The notes under the pieces: model-generated | Databases searched by the model: none | What the model was told of the DNA's origin: nothing | What the model saw: the letters and a program-made list of their open reading frames with translations, nothing else | In this document: one piece after another, positions 9,367 to 16,228 of the stretch | Layout: the number at the start of each line of letters is the position of its first letter | Numbering within the stretch: position 1 is the first letter of the stretch | Translations under genes and position numbers: made by a program | Origin: Ignavibacteriota bacterium | GTDB lineage: Bacteria; Bacteroidota; Ignavibacteria; UBA10030 | Assembly: GCA_022616555.1 (NCBI GenBank) | Contig: JAKEEG010000059.1 | Span: 1 to 36,561 of the forward strand | DNA length: 36,561 nucleotides | Reading direction: 5' to 3'

Positions 9367-9433
9367 TTCCCGGGAACCGTTGGCTGTTCTGATTGGTTTC
9401 AGATGACAACCACTCAAGCATCGGAGAAACAGC

Positions 9434-10111
9434 ATGAAAATACTTCATTCCACTGCAATTATTGTGTTTGTTACAGCTACCCTAGCATCTGCCCAGACGG
9501 AGTCTGAGTCGCCCTCGCTCTGGCGTCTAGAGGGCGGCATAACATTTCGCCACTTCCAACAACAGGTGAAAGCCGAAGTCGGGCAGCCGCGCGGAGACCG
9601 GTTGGTCAACGAGTTCGAGCTTGGTGCGCTCGTGTCCGGGCTGTATGAACTGAACGAGTACATCGCCGTTGGGGCCTTCCTGCGCGTAGACCGCGGCGAG
9701 CGGTTGGCTGCGCGCTTCGACGGGTTCGATACAGACGGCACAACAAAAACGCGCGATGCCGTGGGTGGCTTATACTCAGAACTCTGGCTCGGTCCGTTCG
9801 TGCAAGTCAGGTGGAAACAGCTCTCACTCGACCTCGGCTATGCGCCTGTCGGAATTCGCGACGATATGGCTCGCACTGATGTACCTTCCTCCACCGGAGA
9901 CACCGACGCGGCATTTTCGCTACACCCGACAATAGCATGGGTCGTTTCACTTGGAGCAAACGTTCCGTTGTCGGAGTCGCTGGATGTCATTCTCAAAGCG
10001 GAGTATCGCCCGCGCTATTACAGCAAGCGTGGGGGAGAGCCGCTTGTGGGGAATATCGAGCATGGCACGCAGAGTATTGCACCGCTGATTGGGATAGGGT
10101 GGAGGTTTTAG
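9434..10111 (+). CDS. Small outer-membrane beta-barrel protein
   Basis: This 225-residue protein has a signal peptide (about 1-20, ending TLASA). It then shows alternating polar/hydrophobic strands typical of an 8- to 10-strand barrel, such as LWRLEGGITFRHFQQQV, ELGALVSGLYEL and YSELWLGPFVQVRWKQLSLDLGYA. The terminal IGIGWRF ends in phenylalanine, the usual barrel-assembly signal. No specific family was recognised. A GGAG ribosome site lies 7 bases before ATG 9434. The gene stands alone, with hairpins on both sides. Confidence 0.72.
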   Translation: MKILHSTAIIVFVTATLASAQTESESPSLWRLEGGITFRHFQQQVKAEVGQPRGDRLVNEFELGALVSGLYELNEYIAVGAFLRVDRGERLAARFDGFDTDGTTKTRDAVGGLYSELWLGPFVQVRWKQLSLDLGYAPVGIRDDMARTDVPSSTGDTDAAFSLHPTIAWVVSLGANVPLSESLDVILKAEYRPRYYSKRGGEPLVGNIEHGTQSIAPLIGIGWRF

Positions 10112-10112
10112 T

Positions 10113-10162
10113 GTAGAGTCCGATTTGTAATCGGACCTATCCGATTGCGAACCGGACTCTAC
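10113..10162. repeat. 50-bp imperfect palindrome overlapping a stop codon
   Basis: Arms of 23 bases (10113-10135 and 10140-10162) pair with three mismatches around a 4-base loop. The left arm begins GTAGAGTCCG and the right arm ends CGGACTCTAC. The right arm contains the stop codon of the reverse SirB1-like gene. It sits between two convergent genes and may act as a two-way transcription barrier, or it may be a REP-like element. Confidence 0.75.
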
Positions 10163-11016
10163 TCCTCTTCGCTTTCATCACCCTCTTCGCCTTCGTTTTC
10201 CATCATCTCGAGCAGCTCGGTCATCAGCTCGACATTGTTCACGTTGCCTTCTTGTTGGTACGCATTGATGAGATTGCGCAGCACGCGCGCGATGATTGTA
10301 TGCGCATCGCACTCCAGCGGTAGCAAATCCTTAATCGGAACGGGTGGACCGTTGTTCCACGAGACAGCTTCCTGCTCGCCGAGGCACCTGCCTCCGTTAT
10401 AGCAATCAACAATGAATGAGCGTTTGCTTGTAACTGCGCGGGCGAGAAAGTGCCCCGGGAAATTAATCCCCTCTACATCGTATTGCAACCGCTTGCCGAC
10501 GAGAATGTACACGCATGCGAGGCTGATGGGAATGCCGCGTTTTTCTTCAATGACATAGATCAGGTTGCTGTTGATCGGGTTGTAGTAATCAGCGTCGGCG
10601 CCTTTAAGCCGGCGAACCTTAAAGAGAAAATGCGCGAGTGTGAGAGCATCCTGTTTCTTTGCCGTTTCGCGAAATTCCTCAGCCAGTTCGTCCAGCAACG
10701 TTTTGAGCTGCACGGGGTAGCCGCGGCCATATTGATATTCCGCCAGTAAACCCATAGCGATCTCGAGTTTCTCTTTATCGTTCTCGAGGTCGAACCAACT
10801 GTGCCATGCCTCGCGCAGCCAACGCCCGTTGTATTCTTCGAGCAAGTTGGTCATTTTCTGCTGGAGGTCATCGCTGACGGGGATATTCAACTTAGCAAGC
10901 TCTCGCTTGAGCGAGGGACCGAACGACGAAAGCTCCTTCAGCACGTTCTCCTGCACCACGGGCGAATCATCGTCCAGTAGTTTCAGCAGATGCGGTAAAT
11001 TTTTTGGATTCGGCAT
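10159..11016 (-). CDS. SirB1-like transglutaminase-fold protein with N-terminal HEAT-like region
   Basis: The protein has an N-terminal helical region (MPNPKNLPHLLKLLDDDSPVVQENVLKELSS, about 1-60). The SirB1 N-terminal domain with transglutaminase-like fold follows: YYNPINSNLIYVIEEKRGIPISLACVYILVGKRL, then a histidine in GINFPGHFLARA and FIVDCYNGG. The catalytic triad is only partly conserved in this family, so activity is uncertain. The last 15 residues are mostly glutamate. The open frame continues upstream to 11136, but the helical repeat begins at ATG 11016, which I prefer; its ribosome site is weak. No neighbour points to a pathway. Confidence 0.8.
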   Translation of the reverse strand: MPNPKNLPHLLKLLDDDSPVVQENVLKELSSFGPSLKRELAKLNIPVSDDLQQKMTNLLEEYNGRWLREAWHSWFDLENDKEKLEIAMGLLAEYQYGRGYPVQLKTLLDELAEEFRETAKKQDALTLAHFLFKVRRLKGADADYYNPINSNLIYVIEEKRGIPISLACVYILVGKRLQYDVEGINFPGHFLARAVTSKRSFIVDCYNGGRCLGEQEAVSWNNGPPVPIKDLLPLECDAHTIIARVLRNLINAYQQEGNVNNVELMTELLEMMENEGEEGDESEEE

Positions 11017-11082
11017 AACGAACAGTGACGTTCCCTTGTCTCGGAGAATGATATCCCGACTTTCGATGAAAGTCAAATTCAA

Positions 11083-11112
11083 TTGTGTCTCGACTCCCCG
11101 CTCTGCTATAAT
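11083..11112 (+). promoter_or_regulatory. Possible sigma-70 promoter with long leader to the 11354 gene
   Basis: TTGTGT (11083-11088) and a perfect TATAAT (11107-11112) are 18 bases apart, reading forward, upstream of the divergent lipoprotein gene. The leader would be about 235 bases and contain the hairpin/direct-repeat element at 11138-11249. Only one box is ideal, so this is a low-confidence call. Confidence 0.3.
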
Positions 11113-11137
11113 AGAAATCCACATACTGAAAATCAAG

Positions 11138-11249
11138 AGAAGTGAAAATATCGTTTATTTGTGGCGTCAGGAGTTTCCTCCTGATGCACAGCCCTTTCGG
11201 TCAGGACGTAAGTCTTGACCGCACTAAACATAGAAGTGAAAATATCGTT
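11138..11249. repeat. Two hairpins flanked by an 18-bp direct repeat
   Basis: AGAAGTGAAAATATCGTT occurs at 11138-11155 and again exactly at 11232-11249. Between them are a perfect 7-bp hairpin (TCAGGAG-TTTC-CTCCTGA, 11167-11184) and a 10-bp hairpin with one G-T pair (11198-11221, loop GTAA). The layout resembles a small inserted palindromic element with a target duplication, or a structured leader. Confidence 0.65.
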
Positions 11250-11353
11250 AAACCGTTAATTGTTCAAAATGTCCAATAAACACAACAACATTTTAGCCTG
11301 TAGCGCTGACTCAAATTTTCGTATTTTTCCGCTTACTGAAGAAAGGAACAAAC

Positions 11354-12187
11354 GTGGAATCCCTTACAACCGTACGCCAACCGGACAAAGCCACTATGCG
11401 TATTTTCGTGAGTCTCACACTATGTCTCATTGTGAGTCTCGTTATTGCCGGTTGTTCCGGCATACAGCTCACCAGCAATTTGCGCCAATCGCCCATACAG
11501 ATCGATGGCAAGGTCGGCGATTGGGACCGGCTCCCCTCGTACAGTGCGCGGGAGGGAATCAGGCTGAGCATTACGAACGACCGCGAATATTTTTATATAC
11601 TCTTTGCTACGCACCAACGCGAAGTAGCGCGCCAAGTGGTGATGCGCGGCTTTACGCTATGGTTCGACCCGAACGGCGGAAGCAAGAAAACCATCGGGCT
11701 CAACTATCCTCTCGGCGTGATGGAGCCGGGCATGCGCGAGCGCATGGGCGACATGGATCCATCGGAGCGCACGGACATCCGCGAAGATTTAATGAACCGC
11801 TCGCTGCAGGAGTTTGAATTTTTAGGTCCCAACGAAAACGACCGCGTCCGAGTATCGAAAAACGAGGGCAAGGGCGTTGAAGTCCACGTGAGCGATGAGA
11901 GCAATCTGTTCGTGTATGAAGCGAAAATCCCGCTCATCTTTTCCATGCAGCATCCGTATGCGATTGAAACGAGTACTGGCTCAACAATCGGACTGACGAT
12001 TGAAGTTGGCAGCCGCGAGATGTTCATGCGCCGCATGGGTGGCATGGAGGGCGGTAGACCCGGCGATGGCGGCGGATTCTCCGGTGGCAGAGGCGGCCGT
12101 ATGCCTCCCGGCGGCGGCCAGAGACCGTCAGGAACGCAGAGAATGCAGTTCGAGCCGATTGAGCTTACAGTGCGCTTAGCGGAATAA
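11354..12187 (+). CDS. Lipoprotein with CBM9/DOMON-like domain and Gly/Arg/Met-rich tail
   Basis: This 277-residue protein starts at GTG 11354, with AAAGGA 7 bases upstream; ATG 11396 is an alternative without a ribosome site. A lipobox VIAGC marks lipid attachment. The mature part has a strand-rich segment (IQIDGKVGDWDRLPSY..., about 45-215) typical of the CBM9/DOMON-like folds that bind sugars or heme in exported proteins. The C-terminal 60 residues are low in complexity, rich in Gly, Arg, Met and Pro. The ligand cannot be read from the sequence. It is a single gene, likely transcribed from a promoter within the 11017-11353 region. Confidence 0.65.
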   Translation: MESLTTVRQPDKATMRIFVSLTLCLIVSLVIAGCSGIQLTSNLRQSPIQIDGKVGDWDRLPSYSAREGIRLSITNDREYFYILFATHQREVARQVVMRGFTLWFDPNGGSKKTIGLNYPLGVMEPGMRERMGDMDPSERTDIREDLMNRSLQEFEFLGPNENDRVRVSKNEGKGVEVHVSDESNLFVYEAKIPLIFSMQHPYAIETSTGSTIGLTIEVGSREMFMRRMGGMEGGRPGDGGGFSGGRGGRMPPGGGQRPSGTQRMQFEPIELTVRLAE

Positions 12188-12229
12188 TGCGTAGTATTTT
12201 CATACATTGTAGTCAAGTATCTACTTGCC

Positions 12230-12278
12230 GATGCCCGCTCATCCTTCGACAGGCTCAGGGCTCAGGATGGCGGGCATC
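12230..12278. repeat. Hairpin with CCTTCGACAGGCTCAGG-type core
   Basis: Arms GATGCCCGC...ATCCT and AGGATG-GCGGGCATC pair at the two ends. The loop carries CTTCGACAGGCTCAGG. The same core (CCTTCGACAGGTTCGGG) occurs in another hairpin at 14743-14775, so this is a dispersed palindromic repeat. It may also act as a barrier between two convergent genes. Confidence 0.7.
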
Positions 12279-12301
12279 AATATCTTAAGTAATAGTACGA
12301 C

Positions 12302-12817
12302 TTATCCAGCGGCGGCGTGCTGCCTGCGCCTCTCAAGAATCATAATGTACCACACGAGCATGACGAGCCACGGGAGTTCCTTGTAGGAGCTTCCGCGTCG
12401 CCGCAGGTCGACGTTGTATGTGCCGCTGAAGAATCCTTTCCGCTTCACTTCCGCAAGCATCTCGCCCGTTTCCGTTTGGAGACTGAATTTCCATCCCCAG
12501 AGATCTGTTGCCAGCAGCAGTTTTTCCCCGCCGGGCAATTGGATCTCGAATTTTTTGCCCCATCGTTTTCCTTCGAACGAAACGATCGGTTGCTCATCTT
12601 CGCACTCGAACACGGAGATGGTTGTTTTCCAGATCCCCTTGCGCGTGAATTTCCAGCAGCCGTCTGCACTTTCGGCCCGCGCCTCCTCGCTGAAGAGGCG
12701 GGGTAGGGTGAGCTTCGCAATGACGGTGCTGCTGTTGCGCAACTCAAACACTTGTTTGAAAATACTCGGCTGCACCCATTGTAAATCGCGGCCTATGACT
12801 GATTCGATTGTTCGCAT
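12302..12817 (-). CDS. Unknown protein, possible scramblase/LURP-like fold
   Basis: I do not recognise this protein with confidence. The likely start is ATG 12817 (MRTIESVIGRDLQWVQPS), giving 171 residues; the upstream 20 codons consist of a pyrimidine-rich intergenic stretch. The body is a series of short strands with aromatic residues (WKFTRKGIWKTTISVFE, IVSFEGKRWGKKFEIQL, WGWKFSLQTETGEMLAEVKRKGFFSG). That pattern resembles the tubby/scramblase/LURP-one beta-barrel fold, a weak analogy only. The end is hydrophobic (LPWLVMLVWYIMI), then basic, so a C-terminal membrane anchor is possible. It is downstream of the SPFH pair on the same strand. Confidence 0.6.
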   Translation of the reverse strand: MRTIESVIGRDLQWVQPSIFKQVFELRNSSTVIAKLTLPRLFSEEARAESADGCWKFTRKGIWKTTISVFECEDEQPIVSFEGKRWGKKFEIQLPGGEKLLLATDLWGWKFSLQTETGEMLAEVKRKGFFSGTYNVDLRRRGSSYKELPWLVMLVWYIMILERRRQHAAAG

Positions 12818-12884
12818 AAGTTTTTTCTGAACCCATCCCCCTGCCCGTTCCGAGGGTGGGAGAAGGGAGTAAAGCATCGCTTTT

Positions 12885-12912
12885 GTAGGGGTTCAATATA
12901 TTGAACCCCTAC
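12885..12912. repeat. 28-bp perfect palindrome
   Basis: A perfect inverted repeat with half-site GTAGGGGTTCAATA and no spacer lies between the reverse genes at 12302 and 12926. There is no T-run. It is probably a dispersed extragenic palindrome; the TTGTAGGGGT edge also appears once at about 22231. Confidence 0.8.
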
Positions 12913-12925
12913 GATTATTAGATAG

Positions 12926-13114
12926 TTATCGTCCACCGGGCTTCGCTTTCTGTGAAGCAGCCTGCTGTTTCGTGCGCCCCGCTTTTTTTACTGCATCGGT
13001 CAGAAGAAATTCTATCTCCGCGTTGACGCTGCGCAGGTCGTCCGCTGCCCACTTCTCCAAAGCCTCGTAGAGGTCCTCGTCCAGTCGCAGCAGGAATTTC
13101 TTCTTTTCACTCAT
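12926..13114 (-). CDS. Small ribbon-helix-helix (Arc-like) DNA-binding protein
   Basis: This 62-residue protein has an Arc/MetJ-like ribbon-helix-helix: a basic strand [16 protein letters not shown] (residues 4-19), then a helix and a second helix [18 protein letters not shown] (about 29-46), with a basic tail. Such proteins bind DNA as dimers of dimers at palindromes. Its ATG overlaps the stop of the SPFH gene (ATGA), so the two are translationally coupled. A concentric dyad over the shared promoter at 14004-14041 is a good candidate for its target, giving autoregulation; that link is inferred. Confidence 0.85.
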   Translation of the reverse strand: MSEKKKFLLRLDEDLYEALEKWAADDLRSVNAEIEFLLTDAVKKAGRTKQQAASQKAKPGGR

Positions 13115-13986
13115 TGATACAGCGTCCCTGTGTTAATGATGGGCTGGGCTTCCGATTCGGATACGAGCGCAACCATTAGGTTATTGACCATTGTTGCCTT
13201 CTTGTCTTCGTCAAGCTCGACAATTTTGTTTTCGCTCAACATGCGCAGGGCGTCATCTACCATGCCGACTGCGCCTTCGACTATTTTGCGGCGCGCGGCG
13301 ATAATTGCCTGCGCTTGCTGGCGACGCAGCATTGCCTGGGCAATTTCCTGTGCGTAGGCGAGGTGGCTTATACGCGACTCGGTGACTTCCACGCCGGCAA
13401 CTTCAAGCCTGGTTTGGAGTTCGCGCTTCAGATGGTCGGCGATTTCCTGCGGATTACCGCGCAGGGAAGCCAAGTTCTCATCGCCCCCGTCGTAGGGATA
13501 TTCACTGGCGAGACCACGGATCGCTGTCTCGCTCTGGACGGCGACAAACTCCTCGAAATTCTCCACGTCGAACAGAGCTTTTGCGGAATCCACTACACGC
13601 CACACCACTACGGCGGCGATTTCAATCGGGTTACCGTGGAGGTCGTTGACCTTGATTTTTTCACTGTTGAAGTTGCGAATCCTCAACGAGACATGCTTGG
13701 CAATGGTGAAGGGATTGACCCACCAGAAGCCATCGTTTCGCACAGAGCCGACGTATTTACCGAAGAGTATCAGTACTTTTGACTCGTTCGGCTGAACGAT
13801 GAAGAAGCCGAACAGATAGGTGAACGTGAGAAGAAACAGAGGAATCTCAACCCACATATAGATTCCAGCTGCGTTGACAGCCATGAAGTTAATAAGCCAT
13901 GCATTGGCAGCCAAGAGCAGAACAAATCCGAATGCTGCAACGTAGCCATTCATCCGTTTGCCGGTGGTTTCAGTGAGGTTTTGCAT
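13111..13986 (-). CDS. SPFH/band 7 domain membrane protein
   Basis: This 291-residue member of the stomatin/prohibitin/flotillin group starts at ATG 13986, with AAGGAG 7 bases before it. Two hydrophobic stretches lie at the N-terminus (about 15-35 and 40-65). The SPFH domain follows ([26 protein letters not shown], then [40 protein letters not shown]). The helical region [31 protein letters not shown] is typical of the family. SPFH proteins form ring-like scaffolds in membranes and often affect proteolysis or lipid domains. A strong promoter is 30 bases upstream. Confidence 0.93.
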   Translation of the reverse strand: MQNLTETTGKRMNGYVAAFGFVLLLAANAWLINFMAVNAAGIYMWVEIPLFLLTFTYLFGFFIVQPNESKVLILFGKYVGSVRNDGFWWVNPFTIAKHVSLRIRNFNSEKIKVNDLHGNPIEIAAVVVWRVVDSAKALFDVENFEEFVAVQSETAIRGLASEYPYDGGDENLASLRGNPQEIADHLKRELQTRLEVAGVEVTESRISHLAYAQEIAQAMLRRQQAQAIIAARRKIVEGAVGMVDDALRMLSENKIVELDEDKKATMVNNLMVALVSESEAQPIINTGTLYQ

Positions 13987-14003
13987 AGTGGTGCTCCTTG
14001 AGT

Positions 14004-14041
14004 AAGTTGATAGCACAATGATATCATAATAATATCAACTT
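14004..14041. promoter_or_regulatory. Concentric three-block dyad (operator candidate)
   Basis: AAGTTGATA (14004-14012) and TATCAACTT (14033-14041) are perfect 9-bp inverted arms. Exactly between them is the perfect palindrome TGATATCA (14019-14026), separated by 6 bases on each side. All share one centre at 14022/14023. The dyad covers the -10 box and spacer of the SPFH promoter, as expected for a repressor site. Confidence 0.65.
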
Positions 14042-14046
14042 GTCAA
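14018..14046 (-). promoter_or_regulatory. Sigma-70 promoter of the SPFH/RHH operon
   Basis: On the reverse strand TTGACA (14041-14046) and TATCAT (14018-14023) are separated by 17 bases. Transcription should start near 14011, about 25 bases before the ATG at 13986. Confidence 0.8.
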
Positions 14047-14290
14047 GGGAAATTTTAACAAATCGCACGAATGTTGTAAAATGCTCGTCAATACTGGATT
14101 TCTTAGCTGCTGAAGATCGGTTTTCTGACAGAAAGGGCGCACCGATAAGTATGCATCCGAAGGCGATTCGGCGGCTCAGCATCATAGGGGTGAATGGCTG
14201 AGGAAGGTAAGGCGACTCATTTCCTTCCGATTGGGTTTATGACGTGGACGATATGTTCAGGGCTGTACTGCTTGCGTTCTCTTTCTTCAT

Positions 14291-14461
14291 TATCCTAAAA
14301 CGGAGGCGCTGCGTCGGGCAAATAAATAGATAGACAGGGCCCGGACGCGAAAGAAGGGGTACTTCAACGCCTCCGAGTCAGGATAGAACGTTTTTGTTCT
14401 CGTCGCACGCGAGATGGCGCCACCTCGTTCGTACAGCGTACCGTCATAATGGCAGTGAATT
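14291..14461 (-). ncRNA. Candidate structured RNA
   Basis: An ideal promoter (14468-14496, reverse) is followed by a highly foldable sequence without a convincing gene. From 5' to 3' on the reverse strand: small hairpins (GAGGTG-GCGC-CATCTC type near 14417, AGAAC..GTTCT near 14393), then a long hairpin at 14291-14385. That hairpin has a 6-bp stem (14380-14385 with 14291-14296), a 4x4 internal loop, an 11-bp stem with one G-U (14365-14375 with 14301-14311) and an inner stem of 8 bp with one bulge. No T-run follows. It does not match 6S, tmRNA, SRP or RNase P signatures I know. A 68-codon frame also crosses it, but its possible starts fall within the promoter. Confidence 0.35.
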
Positions 14462-14467
14462 TGTCCC

Positions 14468-14496
14468 ATGATAACACGCATTTCATTAAATGTCAA
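14468..14496 (-). promoter_or_regulatory. Sigma-70 promoter (reverse strand), downstream product unclear
   Basis: TTGACA (14491-14496) and TATCAT (14468-14473) are exactly 17 bases apart, identical in both boxes to the SPFH promoter. The upstream sequence is A/T-rich. Transcription would start near 14461 and read through the folded sequence down to 14291. Confidence 0.65.
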
Positions 14497-14837
14497 GAAG
14501 AAAATATTACAATAATTATTTATTTTTTACATTTTAATAGCTAAATTCTTGTGAAATATGGGGTTACGGCTTCGGGTAAGGCAATAGGACGCGAAAGGAG
14601 CGGATACAAAACCGGGTAGAAGCGGATTTAGGCAAGTGTGAAGTCGGAAGGGCGAACTAAGAAGTAGATGGGTGGTGAGGAAATGGGGCTTGGAATATGG
14701 GATGTAAGACACGAGGAAAACCAATAGAACAGAACACGGAACCCCGCCAAGCCTTCGACAGGTTCGGGTGGCGGGACACAAAAAAATGGAGGCGGATGTG
14801 TCGGATAAGAGCGGATTATACTGTTGGGCGCGCAAGT
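14497..14837. other. Intergenic stretch without a gene
   Basis: No supported gene is present; the frames on the reverse strand look random. It starts with an A/T-rich tract (14497-14540). It contains four GCGGAT words (about 14603, 14626, 14791 and 14811) and the palindromic repeat at 14743-14775. Confidence 0.6.
14743..14775. repeat. Hairpin with CCTTCGACAGG core, second copy
   Basis: CCCGCCA (14743-14749) pairs with TGGCGGG (14769-14775) around a loop carrying CCTTCGACAGGTTCGGG. It shares this core with the repeat at 12230-12278. Confidence 0.65.
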
Positions 14838-14873
14838 GAAAAAAAGGGCTTGCACAAAAAATGCAAGCCCTTT
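14838..14873 (-). terminator. Strong intrinsic terminator of the cysteine-rich peptide operon
   Basis: A 12-bp perfect stem (14862-14873 with 14843-14854) with a 7-base loop is followed on the reverse strand by a run of T (complement of the A-tract at 14839-14845). It lies 28 bases after the stop codon of the peptide gene. Confidence 0.92.
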
Positions 14874-14901
14874 CGTGTTACATAAATACCGGTTGTTGCG
14901 T

Positions 14902-15102
14902 TTAATCACATCCCTCAGCACACCAAGTGGTACATGACGGGGTGTAGCTTGCGCTACATCTGCACGACACGGGCGCAGGTGGATTGCATGAGTTGCATGT
15001 AGTCATGCTGCAATTACCAATGACCATTTCTGCGCTGACAACGCCAACAATCATCACCGAGAAAACGGCGATGACAAAAAGCAACATCAGAGCGCGTTTC
15101 AT
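14902..15102 (-). CDS. Exported cysteine-rich peptide
   Basis: This 66-residue precursor has a clear signal peptide (basic MKR, a hydrophobic core and VVSA, cleavage after Ala24). The predicted mature peptide of 42 residues holds eight cysteines at 31, 36, 39, 47, 49, 57, 61 and 65 (spacing C4C2C7C1C7C3C3C), with little charge and a central NPPAPVSC. No cysteine is in the signal. This is the pattern of a compact disulfide-rich peptide. I know no family with this spacing. It is the last gene of an operon with a thioredoxin-like and a MauE-like protein and directly precedes a strong terminator. Toxin, signal, metal carrier or redox substrate are all open. Confidence 0.8.
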   Translation of the reverse strand: MKRALMLLFVIAVFSVMIVGVVSAEMVIGNCSMTTCNSCNPPAPVSCRCSASYTPSCTTWCAEGCD

Positions 15103-15131
15103 AAAGCCTCCTAAAAAATTGTTTGAAAAGG

Positions 15132-15701
15132 TTAATTATGTGTAACTAAAGCGACCTCTGTAAGTTCCGGAAGTTGCTCTTTTTTTAATCTGCCGAGTAT
15201 AATTTTTTCCACCGAACCGTAATTATTTCTCATGATGGTTTTAGGTACAGTCGTACCTTTTATTTGTTCTATGAACCATTCAACGTCGCCGGGGAGAAAC
15301 ACGGGGAAATTGATTTCATGTTCTACGAGGTAAGCGGTTGTATTTTCGAGCGGATCTAACGAGATTCCAATAACGGAATAGCGTGTGTTATTTTCGTTTG
15401 CCATTTGTTTCCAGAATGGCAGGCTATCTTTACAGAATGGACATCTTGTCGTGAAGATAAACACCAGTTGCTGGGAGCTGTTCGTATCAGGTACCGCGCC
15501 TTCACGGACAGGCTCAAGCTCGCCGTAGTAAAAGTAGTCTCCTTCCTTGAGTTGTTCTTTCTGTGCTGCGACTGAAGGGTTTTTTAATTCATTATTTTGC
15601 CTTGCCAGAACCACCACTTGCAACGCAAGGACTATGACAGCGATATGCAAGAATCCAATATACAGGTTTTTGCTGGAGAACATCTCTTTGGAAAATTTCA
15701 T
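15132..15701 (-). CDS. Membrane-anchored thioredoxin-like (TlpA/MauD-like) protein
   Basis: This 189-residue protein has one N-terminal membrane helix (about 13-34) and then an exported thioredoxin-fold domain. The active site is CPFC (Cys87, Cys90) after LVFIFTTR, and the expected cis-proline is in TTVPKT (Pro153). The loop IGISLDPLENTTAYL fits the AhpC/TlpA branch. Such proteins reduce, oxidise or shuffle disulfides outside the cytoplasm. In the methylamine dehydrogenase cluster MauD plays this part next to MauE. It lies 12 bases after a MauE-like gene and 29 bases before an eight-cysteine peptide, so the peptide is the likely client. Confidence 0.88.
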   Translation of the reverse strand: MKFSKEMFSSKNLYIGFLHIAVIVLALQVVVLARQNNELKNPSVAAQKEQLKEGDYFYYGELEPVREGAVPDTNSSQQLVFIFTTRCPFCKDSLPFWKQMANENNTRYSVIGISLDPLENTTAYLVEHEINFPVFLPGDVEWFIEQIKGTTVPKTIMRNNYGSVEKIILGRLKKEQLPELTEVALVTHN

Positions 15702-15713
15702 GGTGAGCTCCGA

Positions 15714-16154
15714 TTACGAGTTTGTTGCTGGATGTTTTTGTATCTCCTCATTCGAGTTGCGTTCAACGCGTTTCAACATGAGCATTGATAGCCCGAACAA
15801 AAGAAAGTTTCTCACAAAGAACCACTCGTCCACCCTGGACTCCAACAACTCACCAAAACACCCGCAGGAAGTGTCCGAGCCTGCATTAAGTCCGCCTAGC
15901 ACGAATGCAATCAAAAAGAAAAACGCTGAGATGAGTGCGACAGCCGGAAGTGCCCTGCCGCTAAAGAGAACGCCGGCAAGAAGGCACTCCGTGAGCGAGA
16001 GAGCAATCACTGCGCCGTGAGAAATCAAACTACCAACCCCAAAAATCTCAGCGAAAAAACTTGCCGCGTCTTGCGGTGAAAATAATTTCGAGGCTCCGCT
16101 CACCAAAAAGACGAGCGCCAAGGCGTACCTGATAATGAAAGCCGCTTTATTCAT
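15714..16154 (-). CDS. MauE/DoxX-like redox membrane protein
   Basis: This 146-residue protein has four hydrophobic segments (about 5-24, 43-65, 68-90, 108-126). The N-terminal motif VFLVSGASKLFSP and the SCGCFGELL motif (Cys97 and Cys99) are the marks of the MauE branch of the DoxX superfamily. MauE is needed with MauD for forming the disulfides of the methylamine dehydrogenase small subunit. The Cys-Gly-Cys pair probably passes electrons between the thioredoxin-like partner and the membrane, perhaps to quinone. It is the first gene of the three-gene operon. The C-terminal tail is polar. There is no clear ribosome site before ATG 16154. Confidence 0.87.
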   Translation of the reverse strand: MNKAAFIIRYALALVFLVSGASKLFSPQDAASFFAEIFGVGSLISHGAVIALSLTECLLAGVLFSGRALPAVALISAFFFLIAFVLGGLNAGSDTSCGCFGELLESRVDEWFFVRNFLLFGLSMLMLKRVERNSNEEIQKHPATNS

Positions 16155-16228
16155 ATCAACAAATTCTTACGCTTGCAAAAACTACAGTACGGCAGAGAGC
16201 AAAGCAATCAAAAAGCATTGCCGAGAAC

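Noticed and set aside
11260-11817. 185-codon forward frame overlapping the lipoprotein gene
   Set aside because: The lipoprotein frame has a lipobox, a ribosome site and sensible strands; the other frame is His/Arg-rich and featureless.
14290-14496. 68-codon frame on the reverse strand
   Set aside because: All its early start codons lie in the promoter boxes, no ribosome site is present and the product resembles no protein; the folding RNA reading fits better.
14497-14837. Hidden tRNA or known RNA gene
   Set aside because: No cloverleaf or T-loop sequence and no match to 6S, tmRNA, SRP or RNase P signatures I know.
14527-14921. Two overlapping frames of about 100 codons, rich in Pro, Ser and Cys
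   Set aside because: No ribosome sites, and one crosses the strong terminator at 14838-14873.
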